Assembly: GCA_002917075.1 (NCBI GenBank)
Contig: NTMA01000039.1
Coordinates: 62,001-126,000, forward strand
Source: Hawksworthiomyces lignivorus
Lineage: Eukaryota > Ascomycota > Sordariomycetes > Ophiostomatales > Ophiostomataceae
DNA: 64,000 nt
Direction: 5' to 3'
Shown here: piece after piece, positions 23,554 to 34,961 of the stretch
Layout: the number at the start of each line of letters is the position of its first letter
Numbering within the stretch: position 1 is the stretch's first letter
Notes under the pieces: model-generated
Database searches by the model: none
What the model was told of the DNA's origin: nothing
The model's input: only the letters and a program-made list of their open reading frames with translations
Program-made: the position numbers and the translations under genes

Positions 23554-26500
23554 CACCGCTTTGCCCTCTCCATCTTCTCACCCTCACCCCCTCCAAAAAG
23601 TACTCGTCCCACCTACGTTCGCAAACTAGGGAGTAAAACCGCACCACAAGCCTACTTACACAAGACTACTCGTACCTGTAAAATAAACGGGTTTCAAATT
23701 AATTTTCTTTCTCGAAGCTCCACGCACACCACTTTAATCTTTTCTCTCCTTTCCTTCTCTGGGGCATCGTTCGTTCCTCAGTTTCGACCATTCGGCTCAT
23801 CCCCTTCTGCTGAGGTGGGACCTCCCACACCTTCGGTGGGTGAGCTTCGGAGGATATTCTGTATTTTGTTTAAAACCTGTGTTCTCAACAACGTACATAA
23901 AGAAATGCGCTACAGGCCGCTGAACAGAAATCTGGGCAATAAGCACCCATGTCAACTAGGCTTAGTGCACTAATTCGTAAGCCGTTGTTGGTTCTCTTCA
24001 CATAAATAAAATATCTGAGCTCTGACCGTTTTGTCAAGCGGCGCCGCTAGGTAAAAGTTTGCCGGCCTTCCGTAGTGACGATGAGATAAACGTTCCGCAG
24101 CTTTGAAGTGGAAAAAGCGTCTGCCGGATATATCGATGCAAACAAACCCATGTTAGGGCTAATGCTCGTTGAAAGTAGCCTCCTGTGATCAGAATCTTTG
24201 GTTTCATTTTTATGACCAAATGTTAATGTGCACGTAGTATATAATCTGCTAGATATGTACTCCATATGTGTACGAATACGGATGCATTGTTTGGACGCCA
24301 CTTCAGATATATTCGAAAGCCAAGCAAAGAATGTCGAAGGGTATGCTCTTGTTGGAAGTGAGATACGTTATTCAACTGGCTGCACTTCTTCAGCTGCTTC
24401 CTGACCTTGTGCCGATTGGGGAAATAGTTGAAGCTGCAAGACATACTTGCGTTTGGTACGAGTATGTACACAGTGAGCCAAGCGGCACTTCCCGTACTGC
24501 GCAGGGAAACCAGAGAAGAATTAACAGCGCCCCGACCAATGAATCGTGGCAGGGGACGAAGGGTGAACTTTCTGTTTTCACTTATCTCGATACTACAAAC
24601 AATACTGGGACGTAAAAATATGTGGTAGCTCGAATGCAAAATAAATGGTGTAAGAATAACACATATCACGGCAGAGCTGCGGGTTTTATCTTTGGTCTAG
24701 TCAGGCCATTTTTGGGCTTATCGCAGGAGCTGTTGAGCTTGAACCTTACCGCTTGTGTAGTACAGCATAGGAGTACGTACTCCGTACGGGTTGAACACGT
24801 ATTGACATATGTAGGTACACTTATACGGTAGAGGAGGTGTTACAATAGTGAGTCTTTTTGTTTCAATATGGTGTAGTGTGTCTTGTTGGGGCTTCCTGGT
24901 CTTCACATGATTTGCGTTTAATGCGCCCCAACATGGATGCAACCAAGGTTTGGTGTCAGATAACTGACCGATGTCCATGTGCATTTCTCTCAGTGGCTCC
25001 AGCATAGAGGAACGTGCTTCGAACCCCATATTCCAACTGCGCCTGTACAAACGTGCAATGACTGCCCGGAAGAGTTCCCGTCCCATACGCCGAAATGACA
25101 GCGCTTCCTCCATGATCTAACATGAGTGGAGCGACGGCGAGTAGTGCGCAGCAGAGAAAATTGAAGCATAGCCTTCCGAAATTACTTTGTTCTCGAAGCA
25201 TGCCGAAGCTCTGCATTAGTACCCTGCGCAGGTATGTGATACTGAATTTGCTTCTCCGTGAGCCGCATAGCCTTTCCCCATCAGACGGCATATAACGGCC
25301 AACTTTATCTCCACGTTTTACTGCCCTTGTGATTTTCAGCATTTCGTCAAAGTGTATATGGAATGTTTAGGAATATCGACTTGCCCACCCATGACTGTGT
25401 TTGCTCCCTGTTCTTCCACACTTTGGTCTTTGTTATCGGCCACCTTTTCCTCTTTCGTGGCCTTTCGTTTCCTTTTCTTGGGCTTCATATTCTCTGTACA
25501 TTTAGTGTATATACTAGTGTGTATTGAAATGGTCTTCGTCATGATGTTACTGAGTAGTACATAGAGGGAGATGGAAAGCAATCACCCGTATCTGAATGCA
25601 ACTAGAGCTAATTTGCCCCTTTCTGAAGATCTTTGGTTGATACAGCTCTGGCTGGGATAAGGCGTTTCATCGGCGAATTTTCCTTTCTTCTTTTTTGATT
25701 TCTTGGCTGCCACGAGCTCCTGCCGGTAGCACTAGTGCCGACCACAGTTGCTCGACATCTCATTCTTGAAAGTACGACTACGGATACAGAGGAGCACGAA
25801 CACTAGCATCTTAGAGAAACAAGGATGAATTCGTAGCGGTTTCCTAGTCGTACATCCCCTGCTCCTGCTTTCCTGTTGGGCACCATGAGGTGGGCAGCCC
25901 ATTTTGTTTTTCCTTGTTCATAGCGTCGAAAATGCCGGCTTACCGAATCCATACCAGACACAGCGGAACGCTGTTAGCGGATCGCACCAATCTTCATTCA
26001 GCAAAAGTGTGTTATGACATCTTTGGCGCCGTTGTATTCCTCGCGACCTGTTTCTCTTTTATCTTCCGTTCGCAAAAGGAGAGAGCGGTGAGCATTCCAG
26101 AACTATTTCCACCTCGGCTGCCGCGTTAAGATCCGCTCTTTACAGCAGTAAAACTGGGTCTTGTAACGTGGACTGTTAGGTGGCCTATATCGAGGGTTGG
26201 GAAATGGGGTAAACAGAGCCCAAGCAATTGCGGTTTTGCTTGAAAGTCTAACCCACACCGTTGGAGACCCCGGAGCTGGTAGACACTCTGCTCACGCTTG
26301 ATTATACTATTTTTAAACCACAAAAAGGCGGTAGGTTCTTCAAAACCGCCTCGCAGCTGTGTCACCCCGAAGAGTCCGTATGCGATGCAAAGCGTTTGCA
26401 ACCTGAACGCCCCATCACTGACCACGTATGAAGTCATTTCCCTACAATTGGACTTTCTCGGAGGGTAACCCTTCACAAAGAGCCCAGTGCTGTGCCGATA

Positions 26501-29500
26501 CAATCCGCTCTTATGGAAAGCCTTGCTGCATTTTCCGTCTCGCCGAGTACGGAATACCTGAACCTGGTATTCCTGAAAGCCTTTTTCTTCAAGAGGCTGC
26601 GAGAACGAGCGCGAGGGGCGAGCGGCAAGTATGAAGAAAATAGATGAGCTGTGCGCTCTGTACATGTATTGTAGTACGAAATATTTCGGTGAAGCTGTAG
26701 ATCAACATCACACACGAATCAATGCCAAAGACGCACCTGATAGAGCACTTATGCCAGCCATAGAAAACACTTACATTTCTCGTGTCGCGATCTCCTCGTG
26801 ATCGCTGTGATATCTGCGATCCATGCGCCTGCCGGCACCCAGCTCCGGTAACTAGTTGGCTGAAAATGGATGGATGAGCTGCGCAACCGGCATCGTTATT
26901 GAGGACACCTTTTTTCCAATTTTTTCTTCTTCGAGCTCCCCTCTTTTTCTAATTTATGGATACGATCACGATTGTCATTTAGATCTAACCAACGGTACGT
27001 TTTTAGGCTGCTGCTCTGACTTCCATGTTATACGCGATTTGAATATTGGGCTCCAATTGAAATTCTACTTTCGGCAATTACACACATGATGAACAAATTG
27101 CATTGCTCTGCCAAGTAGAAGAAGAAAATCATACAAGTGCTATTTGGAGCGAAGTCTTGTCGACACAGCAATCATAGAGAGAAAACTTACCATGGCGATC
27201 TCTGTGGGCCATTCTTATGTGTCTCTTGCGAAGGACAACATACACTTTCTGAACGCTATAGTGTCTCTGGATTCTTCTATCTAGGGCTCTTTCTCGATCC
27301 GTTAGTCTTTTCTAAATATCAGAAGCGTACTTCTCTGTGTTAATCCTATAATACGTCGCTGCCATTCTGGCTCCAATGGGTGATTGTTACACCTTTCGTG
27401 GTATGAGTTAAGAAGCTGGCGCCAATTCCCCTTTTCTTCCAACGAGAATAGATCCTTCAATGTAGACTTCCGGTAGGTTTCTTTGGTTCTCACCGTAAAT
27501 TAAGAATTGGATTCGCCCATCTCACCTGGTTCCCATTTACTTTTCTTCGACGTAAGCCTATGCATTTCACAGTTTATCTCCCCACCACCTTAGCTGTTCT
27601 AATGTGCCACAGCTCTTTGTCATCCTCCAGACGCTGGCCAATTCACCGCCTCAAGCATTTCTCGCGGAGTTCTCACATTTTATGTGGCGAAGAGTGCGAA
27701 GTCATTTGCTTCTGGCGTGCAGAGAAGCTCCAGGCCCTTTGGTCCACAGCATTGGCGTAGCAAGTTCCACCAGTAGTTGGTGCGCTAAGGTTACTTTGGG
27801 GCTTGAGCGACACAGGGTGGCCTGGCTAAACTTTGGTCTGACCGGTCCCTGGTAACTTTCTTCGCTTTCCTATCACACCTTTTGGACCATCATTTCTTCG
27901 CTTACAGCGTGCGGACCCAGGCGCCGTTTCACCAAAAACAAGCCCTAACACCCAACCCATGTCCCAAGATGAATGCACGCGCTTTAGGCCTGATTAAACG
28001 AACGAGTTCGTACCCACACCGACCTCCTCACGTTGCACTCCCTCTAAACAGCAATGTGCTTCCAAAACTACCCCAAGTGCCGGCAGTTCAAAGTTGGAGC
28101 AAAGTCAGAACAACGGTCAAACGGCAACTCTTGTTTGTAAAGAGTCGCACCAAAATTATCCTTGCGTAGGTTAGCCGTCTACTTCTCTATCTCCTTGAAC
28201 AACTCACTTGGGTAACTGTTATGTCCTCGTACAGCGCAGAAAAAGAAAGCCCTGCTTGCTGCATGCAAGGGTCATCGTGTTGTCTAGCTGCAAGCCTTCT
28301 TCCTTCGAGGCTGTCTAATGGTCTCATGTTCTCTTTTTTTTCTCGACAAGCGGTATGCAAGCCTATCCTCGTGCCCCTTACAGGGCATGGCGGTGCTAAC
28401 GTCACTGCCGGTGTATGACCACTCAGCATGGAGTAGCTGCTTACACGCCTATGCCAAAGCACATGTACACGCTTGACTGTGCAGATACGAGTGGGTACCT
28501 CGCGCCTTTATACATATGCACTTCGCTCCGACCAGCAACAAAGTACGGCCGACAATATAAAAATGCAGAAAATAAAAATTGCCGTCGATAAACACAGCGT
28601 CATTCGAAAATTACCAAGCTTTTTACGGGTATTTTAAGAAACTGACAGACATGAATTTGTGTCACAAGTATCTGTATTTTGTGCCGGCAGCTTCCAATGT
28701 GAATTTTTTACAACATTGGGTTCTAGGATGGAACTTGGAGGAATTCAACCAGGGTTCTTAATACTATTCAGTCAGAGTATTGGAATAGTGTGTAAAGGTA
28801 CTCCGCAAAAGTATTACGATGCCTTCATCTGGCCACCCACGCTCTGTACATGAATACGTGTACTAGGTGTTGTTATACAGGGCCTGCGGAGGCTGCTATC
28901 GTGAGCAAACCTGATCCGAGCTCCTTCTTTTTCTTTTCTAGACATACTTCTTCCACCCTCCCCGCCATGGATTTGGTTACTTGGAGACAGGGGGGGGGCA
29001 ACCAGGTCTCTGTGGGCGTCACCGTTGGATGCGCTCACCGTTTATCGCCTTGCCTGGCAGCTTTGTATATCTCCAGGTATTTTATGAATGAAAATACGAA
29101 CCAAGAAACCATTAGTTCCCTTGCCGCTTTAAAGCTCACCCCCTCCCCCCCCCGGCCCAGGAAAGGTCCCCGTAGCACTTTCGTACCGATGGAAGTATTC
29201 CTGCACTAACCAGAAAATAGCGTACATTAGCGTACCGGAACCCATTCGTTACGGGGGTGGGTGAGCCATCCTGTTGGACCCAGGCCCCGGAATATGGTAG
29301 TATCTTGCAAGGCCATCGCGGCACATTTGTTCTTTTGGTTGGGTCCCGACTCAACCTTTCCTAGTTGGACCTAAAATGGATCTGCTTTTTGATGCCCTGG
29401 CATTTCTTGTATATGTACTAGCAGAGTCGTAAACTAATTGTTCCGTCACCGCTTGTTTCCCCGGCCAGCAGTCCGGTCGCTTGTACACCAAGAAAAAGAA

Positions 29501-29639
29501 AATAGATGGAGGGCTTAGAGGCCTGTGTCAGTTTCTTAGAGGAAGAAAGCCACTTTTCTGGTCCTCTTAATCTCAAAGGTATTGCCCCTTGGTCGGTCAG
29601 GTTGTACTTACCTGTAGTGCGCTTTAGCCTTGTTATCCC

Positions 29640-29950
29640 CCCCGGTCAGGAATCTTTCTTTCTTTCTTTTATTTTATTTTTTATTTCCTCTTTTTTTTTG
29701 CCAATGGATCCGCTGACCTTGTCTCAGCCCTTTTCTCAAAAACTACTATGTCATTGCGAACTCATATATCCACTCCCTCGCTCCCGTTGTCTCAGTTTCC
29801 TGATATCATCTCACACTTCAGTCTCTCCCTTTCTTTGCTTCCACCTTCCTCTTTTTTACTTTGTCTGGACATTCAAGAGCTTCCTTCTTATATTGTTTTC
29901 CTATCTCTTCAAGTTTCGCAACCTGTCTTCAATCTACTTTCAGTCGAATT
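29640..29950 (+). promoter_or_regulatory. Pyrimidine-rich tract upstream of the MFS gene
   Basis: Long CT-rich runs (TTTCTTTCTTTC, then many TCC/TTC blocks) on the plus strand, ending about 400 bp before the start codon. Such tracts commonly mark the core promoter or leader of fungal genes. No TATA box or factor site was assigned. Confidence 0.35.
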
Positions 29951-30345
29951 CTTTGTAGTGTTCGCACTCAACCCGGAAGCAACGAAACAACACCCGAGTT
30001 AATGCTCACTTGCAAGAGAGGAGTGGTTTTATTTTTGCCGCAGAGCAGGCAAACATCTTTAATAGTTGGCCATTCTTCGAACTGATTCATACGATTTCGG
30101 CCCTCTCTTTTTTCAGCGCCCTTCGCCGCCTGGATTTCCATAAATTTTTATCTGGGTTGGATTCAGCGAGCTCGTGTTACAGCTTACTCTTAGCCTTTAA
30201 AATTGTCCGCACCAACACTACTCGGCTCTGGCAAAAGGAAGATATCGGCAACGAAAGTCTCTAGAACAAAAGAGACTGAGCACGTCCCGTGCCAGTCCAT
30301 ATTTCGGCACCAAACCAGCAGGGAATCCTGTGGGATCGTATTAGT

Positions 30346-32484
30346 ATGGCTAGAAATCCGGGTGCATCTCCTCTTCGTGAGAGGGCATCCTCAATGGCTA
30401 GAAGCACTAAACCTACTCCTCCTTTCCCTAAGAGGCAGATGCTCGTGCTTGGTAAGTGTCAATAAGCGAGGACAAAATCAATTGTACGAAATCGGTTCTA
30501 CTTATGAACCCAGCTGATTATTTCTACGTGCAGCATTGTGTCGGTTGTGTGAACCAATTGCATTTATGGGCATATTTCCCTACATCTATTTCATGATACA
30601 GGATTTCCACATCACCGAAGATGAGAAGCAGATATCCTTCTATGCCGGCTTGGTCACATCGGCGTTCACATTTGCCGAATTCTTGACGGGCGTATTCTGG
30701 GGACGGCTTAGTGATCGAATTGGTCGGAAGCCGGTGCTGCTGACTGGCCTGTCTGGCACGGCTTTGAGTGTTCTTCTCTTCGGGTTTGCTCCGAATCTCA
30801 CTGTTGCTCTTATTGCACGTGCCCTCGGCGGTCTTCTTAATGGGTATGACCTTATACTCGAAGTAATGGACATTATTTGTTGCTGTTGCTAATTCATTGG
30901 AAAAGAAATATCGGAGTTATGCAGACTACTGTTGGCGAACTTGTCAAGGTCAAAGAACATCAAGGTGCGTATCATAGGATGGCTGCTTTACTTCGACGAC
31001 TCATTGCATCACGTCAAAAAATCCATCAGGTTTTCTAATTTGTCGTTTCAAAACACAGGCCGCGCCTTTTCTGTCATTCCTGCAGTGTGGTGCATAGGGT
31101 ATGTTTTTTTCAATTTTTGCTCTGGCAAGTTGATGAGCAACAGGGTGTAAATGTATGCTGATTTGATCACATTTATCAGGTCTATGATCGGGCCAGCCAT
31201 TGGTGGAGCTTTAGCTAGGCCCTGTATGTTCTATCCGAACATCTTTCGGCCTGGGAGCATCTGGGATAGATTTCCATATTTGTTGCCGAACTTATTCAGC
31301 GCTGTTGCTGTTTTCCTCGGCGTTGTTATTGGCATTCTCTTTCTCGAGGAAACTCACCCTATCAAGAAAAATGAAGTTGATCGTGGAGTTGTACTTGGTC
31401 AAAAGATCCTTTCGCACTTCACTTGGCAGAAGCAGTCCGAGAGTCAAAAACGTTGCCTTTTGGAAGAGGAAGAGCCGCTTATCGACTCGGATGATCAACT
31501 ACCTGGTTACCGCACGACGGAAGCATCTCCACGACTTGTTTCTCGCTCTAGCCAAACTAGTCTACCCGAGACGTTGGAAGCACTGGACCCCCTAAGTGGA
31601 ACCGTGCAACCACCTCCGAAAGATTTAACGGCTTCAGTTTCCGTTTCAAATATCAGCGCCGAAACAAGCCGGACATCGAGTATTTTTACGAAGCCAATAA
31701 TCTTAAACACCATTTCATTCGGCATTCTCGCTTTGTGAGTAAATACTTCCGCTAAGACTGAAGATTAGACACGCAACGGCGAAATATGGAACTAACCATA
31801 CACAACAGCCACACAATGACATTCGACCAGCTTTTGCCTGTATTTCTAAGCACCGCACCGCCAGACAACACAGGTATTTCGTTGCCGTTCAAATTCACCG
31901 GTGGATTTGGCTTCAACAATCAGACAGTTGGTGTGATCATGGCTGTGCAGGGATTCTACTCGCTGCTCTCAAACTCATTCTTGTTCCCGTGGGTGATCGA
32001 GCGGATAGGCCCTTTACGACTCTTCAAGTTCGTGGCAATTCCTTATTTCTTGCTCTACTTGGTCACTCCATATTTGGTTCTTCTACCGGATAGCTTCCGC
32101 ATGACTGGTGTATATCTCATCATTATTTGGAAGTGCACATTCTCGACCTTGGCCTACCCGAGTAATGCCCTGATTACGATGAACTTAGCACCGAATCCCC
32201 TAACGCTGGGCACCGTTAATGGGGTGTCTGCCTCTGCTGCTAGTCTATGCCGGGCCTTTGGGCCAGCGATTTCAGGGTTCCTCTATGCTGTTGGCCAAGA
32301 AACTGGCTATTCTAGCCTACCATGGTGGTGTGGAAGTGGTGTGGCTGTGATTGGCGCTTTTGTGGCCTTGCAATTGACAATGCCGTACAGCAGACTTGTG
32401 GAAGAGAAGTCGGATGATGTTGAGTCAGGACCGCTGCTACCTCTTCCACTGCCGCCTGCGGCGATGGGTGATGAAGAGGAGTAA
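30346..32484 (+). CDS. MFS transporter, DHA1 drug:H+ antiporter type
   Basis: Six exons: 30346-30451, 30534-30843, 30906-30964, 31059-31098, 31180-31734 and 31809-32484. All five introns are 62-94 nt with GT..AG ends, and the phases close to 581 residues. The N-terminus MARNPGASPLRER is cytosolic. TM1 starts at LVLALCRLCEPIAFMGIFPYIYF. The MFS motif A follows TM2 (WGRLSDRIGRKPVLLTGL). Later helices include GPAIGGALARP, NLFSAVAVFLGVVIGILFL and several in the last exon, for about 12 in total. A long hydrophilic loop rich in Ser/Glu separates the two halves. It probably exports a small molecule across the plasma or vacuolar membrane by proton antiport; the substrate is unknown. The layout resembles the fungal group containing yeast YCR023C and plant ZIF-like carriers. 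No biosynthetic genes lie nearby. Confidence 0.9.
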
Positions 32485-34961
32485 TGCGATTTCATCTTCA
32501 ATTTATTTTCGATTTCTTTGTTCCATTTATATCTTTTTTTTTTTTTTTTTGCACAGCGGCAACGAAAGGCATGGTCCTCATTTCCTCAATTTTTTTATTT
32601 AATTTTTTTCCTGTCTCATCACACCCTCTTTCACATTTTGGGATCGTTATCGGATACGGTGGTTTTACCTAAACATACATTCGGTGGGAAATCTAGAGCA
32701 AGATATCACTATGGATCACGGCAACTGTTTTGTCTTTTGCTTCTTATCTCCTTTCTTGTTTTTTCTATTTGTTTTACTCTGGTTTTAATCTTTCTTTTTG
32801 TTGGTCCTCAAGAATTCGATACCTTGCTGTTCTTGTCAAATAGAGTGCAAGCTCTTTATGATGGTCGGCGTCAATATTGCTATTTGGAATTGGGGTGAAA
32901 TTTATGGATCCATGTATACGTTCTCCTAGTACGTCTGTACGGTTTCTTGCGGGTCTTGTTTTCTTCTCTTAACTTTGTTCGGGCTTTGGCACACACATAT
33001 ACACAGGGACATATAATAGACGGAAATTGATATGGAAAAGATTACGATATTTACGGTATTCGAGATCTTATTTTATGGTTCAGAATCGCCATACAAAATT
33101 CTGCTGCAGTCCCTGCGACCATGGTACTCCATTGTGTAACTGTCGATCTCAGATACGATGTGCTTTCTCTCTTTTTCATGCTCCCTAGCTCCTGTGGATG
33201 CTGGTGCCACTTCGAGATGTCAAGTGCCAGAATTGTCAATATTACATTTTGAGCTGTTGTAGCAAGCGACGCAAGGGCAGAATGTGTAAAAAATCAAGAG
33301 TTAGTGGGAAATGCACAGATGAGTCGCACATCAGGGGTCTCTCTCAAGAATACGAGAGAAGATAGAAGCTTAGCGCCCTTCAAAATGAGTTTGATCAAAG
33401 CGAGTAGCTATGAGATGTGCTTCCCGTAAAAGTTGTAGGATCACCCTGAGAATCACTAAGGAGTGGGTTTTTTTTTTAGTATTTAAATAGGCTATGTAGG
33501 CGTAGGATACGGACCATATGAGATGCTTCCACGGACGCTTGAAATTCTAAATTGCCAACGTCTCTACTTTATTTTATTTTATTTGTTAAATTTAAGCATT
33601 GACGTGAAGTTTAGGAGAAGCGAGCAAGGCAAAACTGTGTTACGTTCGTCGTCCAAAAATCTCTTGAGAATGCTTAGTAAATGGAGCGGCTCCCCATTCC
33701 CCACTCTTTATCGCTCTATACCAGGAAAGGAAAAGGTGGGGGTAGCCAACAGAGTCCTCTCGATAGGCAAATACTCGTAAATAAAAAGAGAGCGTAATGA
33801 TCTGCCATTATCAACGGCACTCGTTGATTCGTCTAGATTTGCGTTTCTTATCGCCAGCTTAAGCTCGCCCATTCGAACTTTAGACAAGGCCCCAGGAAAT
33901 GAGACTAGGCAAGTACTTCAACAGAGCGCCAAAGTTTTGCTGCAAACCCTACCAGAAGAACCAGCGAACAACGAACAGGGCCTCGCGTGGAGGGTCTGCA
34001 TACATGAAAAAGGAACCTTGACGAAGGCGGATTCTGGCCTAACACGTTCTTTCCGCTCATTTCCAAGCTCCGAGGTACCGGTCTCGCTGCGGAGTGTTAT
34101 CGGTTTTATTTCACGCAAAAAACGGCGCCCTGCTTTTCTCTTTTCCCCTACAACATTAAACATTAACAGTGCCGTATCTTGCTGTGCTCTCTTCTTGATT
34201 TTTCTTCGTCCGTATTTCTCTCTGCTAGTCTTGTTTTGCATGCGCTTCTCTCTCGCCTTGAGCCGCCCGTTTTCACCAGGCTATTTCTTCGGGTTTCCAC
34301 GCCGCTTTGCGCTGCACCGTCATCCCCCATCTTTGTCTTCATTCCTGCGCCCGCGCCGTGTCGTTTCCCACCTCAAGCATCGCGAAATCTTGTTTCGATC
34401 GCACCTTCCTTCCTAGTGACAACGACTCGTAACTGTCGAGGCTGTTGAGCCAAGAACTTTGCAGACGCAGACGAGTAGGCGCAAGTGACGGCACTGCGAA
34501 TCTAGCAGTTGGAAAGAAGGCCCCACGAGAAGGAACGAATCACCATTTCGCTGCAACTGCAATCCACGGGGCCGACGCAACGGAAGAATATGGGGCCAGG
34601 GCGCTCAACCGGTGACGACGAAGACGAGTATAGTTAGAGAAGAGCTGTGTCTTTTTTCTTCTTCTTTTCGCCTTCTTCTTTTATTTTTATTACTGCTTTT
34701 TCAATTGTTGTTTTATTTTTCTTGTCCTTCACACTTGGCTATTTTCTTCGCGAGGCGAAGCGCTTATCCGCTTGTCGCAATTCCCAGTTTCTTCGTTACT
34801 GGACTTGCGCGGCTTGGCGCCACCTTCTCTTTTTTACGCCGTCCTTTTAAGACTGTCGGGGTTTTGGTAGTCCTTTCCTTCCGCCAGCGACAGCTGAGAA
34901 GGCCCGTTTCCCTCCTTCTAGAGATCGGTGCCTTGTTGTTTCCTGCGCAACGATTGCGACA
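32485..34961. other. 2.5 kb intergenic region
   Basis: Three-prime flank of the MFS gene and promoter/leader of the next zinc-cluster gene. T-rich stretches lie near 32531-32550 and 34640-34740. No supported coding exon. Confidence 0.5.

Larger units (their letters stand above)
20948..30345. other. 9.4 kb intergenic desert upstream of the MFS transporter
   Basis: I found no ORF or exon chain with a recognisable domain on either strand. Contents: a T30 run at 23522-23551; a GC-rich stretch at 23806-23857 with short inverted repeats; a 50-codon Lys-rich ORF on the minus strand (25488-25336); a 179-codon orphan ORF on the minus strand (26665-26126); and a strongly pyrimidine-rich tract from about 29640 to 29950 that looks like a promoter or leader of the transporter. 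No terminal repeats or transposase fragments were seen. Confidence 0.55.

Noticed and set aside
25005..25030. Second B-box-like string (CTTCGAACCCC)
   Set aside because: One mismatch to the consensus, no A-box at the right distance and no stem pairing.
26126..26665. 179-codon ATG-initiated ORF on the minus strand in the right desert
   Set aside because: No domain, no compositional signature, no plausible splice partners. Consistent with a chance ORF.
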